From: Allacma fusca
Lineage: Eukaryota > Arthropoda > Collembola > Symphypleona > Sminthuridae
Assembly: GCA_947179485.1 (NCBI GenBank)
Contig: OX359250.1
Span: 32,808,654-32,872,653, forward strand
Length of the DNA: 64,000 nucleotides
Direction of reading: 5' to 3'
The position numbers were made by a program, and so were the translations under genes. Below, in pieces: positions 59,601 through 64,000 of the stretch. The number at the start of each line of letters is the position of its first letter. Position 1 is the stretch's first letter. The notes beneath the pieces were generated by a model. The model ran no database searches. It worked only from the letters and a program-made list of their open reading frames with translations, and was not told the origin of the DNA.

Positions 59601-60605
59601 CGTCAAAAAACCGTACACATCTTTTAAATATGTATAAAGATATTGTTTGATGTTAATATTTTGGAAACCCTTACACTAATTCTCCCATAAATTTTAATCA
59701 CGTTCCTGAAATAAAGAGAACAAATAAATATTGAATTTTCTACACGTCAAAAATTTAGATTCTTTTTGTGATAGCCAAAGCTTAAACAATGAAATAACTT
59801 TCTCCTCCACATTCCGTAATAACGATTACCTTTAAATAATGTGAACCAGTCGACAGGCTAATTGAAAAAACATGCATACAAATAAACCAAGACTAAAGAA
59901 CTTGCATTGTTATTCGTAGCCGCGTCGACACCAAAACACAAAATTTCATGATACAAGGCGACAATGCCGAGCATGAAAAGGAATAGTCAGAAAATTAACA
60001 TTGTGTGGCATAAGACGTAGTCCAAAAAATAAACTTGTGTGTTTAGAGGAAATATCGATTGGAAATGCTTCCACCTGCTAGGACAGCAAATTTTCGTAAG
60101 ATTTTTTCGACTCCATCCTATTTGACTCAATTCTATTCTTTGGAATCTTTCTATTCCCCACAATGTTAATTGTCTGACGATTCCTCTTCATGCTCTGCTT
60201 TGTCATGAGGAAGATGCTCTACAATGGAAGTTCTGAGAACAAATATACATTACAATTTATAGTGTAGCTTGCGCAATGAAATTGTAATCCCGAAACCTCC
60301 TTCTCCTCCCGTCGTCATATTTGTTCCCTCAACTAAATCTCTGAATAAATATAAATGTCTACATAACCAATACCCATTACGATTTACATAAGCAATATTC
60401 ACAAAAAATTTCATTGAAATCGATTCATTAGTTCTAGAGATAACTACCATTTGACTTTACGTCCAAAATTTCAATAATTTTTTACAAAAAACTATCCTGC
60501 TGATTTCAACCAAATACGAACTCAGTCTTACTTTTGATACAAGTAATGCCTGCAAAAAATTTCATTGGTATCGGTTTAGTAGTTTTTGATATATCTTGCG
60601 ATATT
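59601..60605. other. No gene; dispersed inverted motif
   Basis: GGAATAGTCAGAAAATTAAC followed by ATTGTGTGG near 59,980 is an inverted match to ACAATGTTAATTGTCTGACG at about 60,160-60,180. Further relatives occur at about 60,980 (CACAGTGTTAATTTTCTGAC) and 62,605 (GGTCAGAAAATTAGCATT). The meaning is unknown. No frame of note. Confidence 0.45.
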
Positions 60606-60609
60606 ACTA

Positions 60610-60940
60610 TGACATAGCAGTAGATATAATCCAATCCACACTACTAATAGCAGTGGATTTTGGCATTAGGATCGACCAAATAATTCACCAAGTATTGGAT
60701 TCGGATTGGGGATTAATTCGTTGACATGTCAATAATTGGATTTGATGAACTAACTAATGAACTAACTGATAACTAGATTAAAATGAAAGCATTGAGCCGG
60801 GATTGAGGAGTAAGGATTAGATTCAAGTTTCCCCGACACTTGGATTGAGATTGGGATTAATTATTTTTTTATAAATTTTGCAGTCCGGGATTAAATAAAT
60901 CCCGGATTCATAATCCGTTCCCATCCCTGACTACATCGTT
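60610..60940. repeat. GGATT-rich stretch, possible hAT-like element
   Basis: GGATTGGGATTAA, GGGATTGAG and ATCCCGGATT motifs recur, and the right edge read on the minus strand starts CAGGGATGGGAACGG, a hAT-like end. The left end could be at either of two CAGT positions (60,619 or 60,651), but neither gives an acceptable TSD. Confidence 0.45.
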
Positions 60941-61604
60941 TTCCACTCAATGGTACTTTTCGGATAACTTCCTATTCCTCACAGTGTTAATTTTCTGACA
61001 AATCCTATCTGCGTTTGCGTAAGCACTAACTCAATTTTTGTTATTTGCTAGCTTATTTAAGCCTTGTAAATCAGAGGAAAGGACATGCGTATTGCTAAAA
61101 TCTAAAGATCTAAATCTAAAAAGTCTAAACCTAAATTAGATAATCAGTCTAGTCTTTTGATAAAGTTTTTGAATAAATGTTTCAAAATTATATTCATATA
61201 ATTATAATTGCCTTCAATATTTCGACAAAGAACATTTGGGAGCGATTTTGAAAATCGAAAAACTCCAATGCATTTTGGTCTAGACATCTCATGTGGGTCA
61301 GTAGTATCTGGTTAAAGCGTTGCTTTAAATTGTTTTAATATCGATAATAGTAAGAGTATTTAATAAGACATTCTTAATTCCTACTCTCCTATCCCAAATG
61401 AGGAAATAATTGAAATGTACACGTAGGGAATTTTCACAGGTTCGAGAATCAGTTATTCTTTATGTACTCACAATCTTTGTCAGAACTAGACAACTAGATA
61501 ATTGTATGCAATAATTGTAAGTTCTACGGTCAAAAGTGAGAACATATTCACAATAATGACATTTTCTAGCTTGACCTCTCTTCCTCACACTTGCTCCCTC
61601 AGCT
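60941..61604. other. No gene seen
   Basis: A+T-rich; TCTAAA repeats near 61,100-61,135 (AAATCTAAAAAGTCTAAACC). No frame of note. Confidence 0.5.
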
Positions 61605-62130
61605 AATGTTGTTAAAGCGAAACGCTTTTGTAAATTTGCCCGATGTTTACTGTGGCAGCTAAGACTTTCGCACCGAATGAGCCACAACGACTGAACTAAT
61701 GCCAACCGACCCTTTGGGTCTTTGACTATTGTCACCCGCTTTCAGTTCTCCAAGTTCCGAAATTTCATGAAATTTAAAAAAAAATCAAACCAGCGTAAAC
61801 ATATGTTTTAACCACAGCAATGAATTTGATGATCACTGAAGCCTTGGAAAATGCCTTCCCCAGCCCGGAATTTGAAATTTCATGAAATTTTGAAAAAATA
61901 TAAACTTACGAAAAATTGCAATTTGACTTCACAAATGAATTCGCGTATCACTGTGACCGTGAAAAATAATTTTCACAACCTGAAAATATTTTTGAAATTT
62001 CATAAAATTTTGAATGAATATCGAATTTTTGTAAAACCTGCAGATTTAATCACGAAAATGAATGTGTTATTAACCAAGATCGTGGGGAGAAAACACTGCA
62101 TTCTAAATGATTTCTCGACTCACAACAGCA
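61605..62130. repeat. Family C repeat, second locus
   Basis: TTAAAGCGAAACGCTTTTGTAA at its left part matches the family C start at 41.36 kb, and the following order (CAACGAC, CGACC..TTGGGTC, GAAATTTCATGAAATTT, then three loose units with GATCACT, CCTTCCCC) is the same. A 143-codon plus frame at 61,851-62,282 runs across it and is not shared by the 41-kb locus, so I do not call a gene. Confidence 0.65.
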
Positions 62131-63036
62131 TTTGCGTTCAAAAAAACCTAAAAGGTTTAGGAGCGTTAAAAAAAATTTCAAACAGTTTTATTGTATTTGT
62201 GGCACTGCGGTATATTACGTATGTATGTATATGTAACTTGTACACTCGCTTTGCTATCCGTGTAACAGCCCCGCGGTTATAAGATTAAGATTTTTATTAA
62301 TTATAAATGTATATTATAATGTATTGGTAAATATTAGCTAAATGTCTGAATGTCTCTACTATCATCAAATACTATCACCCAGATTCAGTTCTTCTGTAAC
62401 CACACTTTTTGACCTACCGGAATAGAACAAATTTCGAAATATCTAAAATAAAATTCGCTACAAAGTATTTTTCTGATAAGTAAAATACACTATCTTTTAT
62501 TCTTGACCATTTTCTATAGACTAGGGTGGAGAAAATTGTTTTAAATTCCTCCACATCCACATTGCAGGTCATGTTTTAATGATAGTGCAGTGTATGAATA
62601 GGAGGGGTCAGAAAATTAGCATTATGCGACTTGAAAGGAGTTTCAAAAATAACATTGATGGGAATAGGACTAGCGCTCGGACCAATTCAATTCTGAATTG
62701 GAAAATTTCGGTTCAGTCGACATAAATCGGATGTCTCCCTCATGGCTACTGACGTAAGTGTCAGGATAAACAAAATCAAGTTTGTAGGGTCTTTTTATTT
62801 TTTAAAGAAAGTGACATATCGAGTTTTATTTTTGGAGAATAGGTTCATATGTTTTAAGCCTCAAGCGAACACTCTTATAAGGAGTCCCACATGGCGGTAA
62901 TGTACAACATACCGTTCCCCGGTGCTTCTGCAGATCTTAACAGTAAAATTTAATAAGGTTAGCTTTGAAATGGGTAAGGCCAAGGCATAGGCGCTTTGGA
63001 AGTGTTCCAAAACAGTAACTACCCTTTCACTGTAAC
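62131..63036. other. No gene seen
   Basis: A+T-rich, short frames only. The motif GGTCAGAAAATTAGCATT near 62,605 belongs to the dispersed motif noted at 59.98 kb. Confidence 0.5.
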
Positions 63037-63044
63037 CTCTAAAC

Positions 63045-63978
63045 CATACTTGCAGTCGTTCAGTTCATAAAGTGGTGAACTGAACTGAACTAGCCCATAT
63101 TTTCACTGTTTTTGAATGAACTTGAATGAACTAGCTAAATGCAAAACCTTGATTGAATGAATTTGAATTGAACTCAGCAGAACGCATTATGAATGTGAAC
63201 GAACGTTCATCGTACGTTCAAGTAACACAAACTGAACTGAATTGAACTTAAGAGTCCAGGTTTGAATATAAACTTTTATATTCGTGAACACAACACGAAT
63301 ATGATCTATCTCTAAATTTCATGACCATATATTTTATAGTTGTTATCTCAAAAACTTGCACGCTGGTTTTTTACAATTCATTTCAATGGCATTAAATTAC
63401 AGATCAAAGAAATAGTTATTTACAAGCAAACCGGTATCATACATTTAATAACGTATAATTGGCACATTTTGGACGAAATCGTATGAAATAAAACGCGCAA
63501 TAATTGTAAGCATATTTATATGATTCAATAACTAGAAATAGCTTGGGTTTCTTATATTGATCGTTTACCAGAAAGCTGAAAGTCAATATTGTTTTCAAAA
63601 CACCGGAGATTTGAATGTATTTATCTAATCAGACATTTAGTAAAAAATCGTGCTTTAGTCAAAGTTCAAATTCAGCTATAAAAATATAACTAAATGCCAC
63701 TTAAATATACCATAAATGACTTGAACTAATTGGCTCGCTAATGATAGATAAAGCGAACTGAAATGGACGACGAAAAGTTTACAATGAATTGAATTGAACT
63801 TTGTAAAAATACTGCAAGGGTGAACTGAACTGAACGTAACGACTGGAAAGTACGCCGTGAATTGAACTGAACTACGACGGGCTTTAGACAAGGGGAACTG
63901 AACTAAACTGAACGGCACGAAAAGTTTGGGGATGTGAATGGAACTGAATTTGAACTTTGGACCAAAACTGCAAGTATG
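63045..63978. mobile_element. Non-autonomous hAT-like element (934 bp)
   Basis: Perfect 12-bp inverted ends CATACTTGCAGT (63,045-63,056) and ACTGCAAGTATG (63,967-63,978). The 8-bp duplication CTCTAAAC lies at 63,037-63,044 and 63,979-63,986. Both subterminal zones are dense in TGAACTGAACTGAAC-type oligomers in both directions; the middle is A+T-rich. No transposase frame. Confidence 0.93.
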
Positions 63979-64000
63979 CTCTAAACACTACCTTAGCCGG

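Noticed and set aside
61851..62282. 143-codon plus frame in the family C repeat
   Set aside because: The frame is not kept in the 41-kb copy and shows no known motif.

Overview
This window looks like gene-poor nuclear DNA from an invertebrate animal, most likely an arthropod. A springtail is my guess only. The grounds are GT-AG introns in a recognisable ABCA-type ABC transporter fragment, A+T-rich sequence, a giant short-period satellite, minisatellites, and many small DNA transposons with terminal inverted repeats (TIRs) and exact target-site duplications (TSDs). There are no bacterial operons, ribosome binding sites, rRNA genes, tRNA genes or CRISPR arrays that I can support. There is one assembly gap of 200 N.

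Layout. Bases 1-28,610 are the right-hand part of a satellite that continues past the left edge. Bases 1 to about 5.3 kb are almost pure 14-bp units (GCAAAACTGAAACT). From about 5.3 to 28.6 kb those units are mixed with a relative containing the perfect 14-bp palindrome AAAATTGCAATTTT. The mixed block is built into higher-order repeats, including a 2,303-bp tandem duplication and a 485-bp unit nested in a 2.2-kb duplication. The long open frames across this block are by-products of a unit with no stop codon on the minus strand.

From 28.6 to 64 kb the sequence is a mosaic of transposon insertions and dispersed repeats. I found nine insertions with paired 8-bp TSDs: 29,802-30,867; 38,166-39,747; 44,317-44,840; 48,760-49,626; 51,629-52,291; 52,607-53,165; 54,794-56,375; 57,594-58,060 (7 of 8 bases); 63,045-63,978. 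Most look like non-autonomous hAT elements, and nearly every family carries its own short oligomer repeated inside its ends. Two are inverted, same-length (1,582 bp) copies of one element at different targets. A TA-target element (46,090-47,412) has its empty site preserved in a duplicate at 34.7 kb. A TAA-flanked element (43,948-45,065) contains one of the hAT insertions. A 39-bp minisatellite lies at 43.1-43.9 kb and a 33-bp A+T array at 40.2-40.4 kb.

Genes. The only family I recognise with confidence is an ABCA-subfamily ABC transporter on the minus strand (about 53,300 to 50,366). It is a pseudogene: the Walker A and Walker B motifs are damaged, there are several stops and frameshifts, one transposon sits in an intron, and another sits in or beside the last transmembrane segment. 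A second minus-strand locus (about 36,520 to 34,907) has splice-compatible exons rich in membrane segments and may be a chemoreceptor-like gene. Related 3' fragments occur at 47.6-47.8 kb and 59.35-59.6 kb. No transposase is visible, so the mobile elements depend on enzymes encoded elsewhere.
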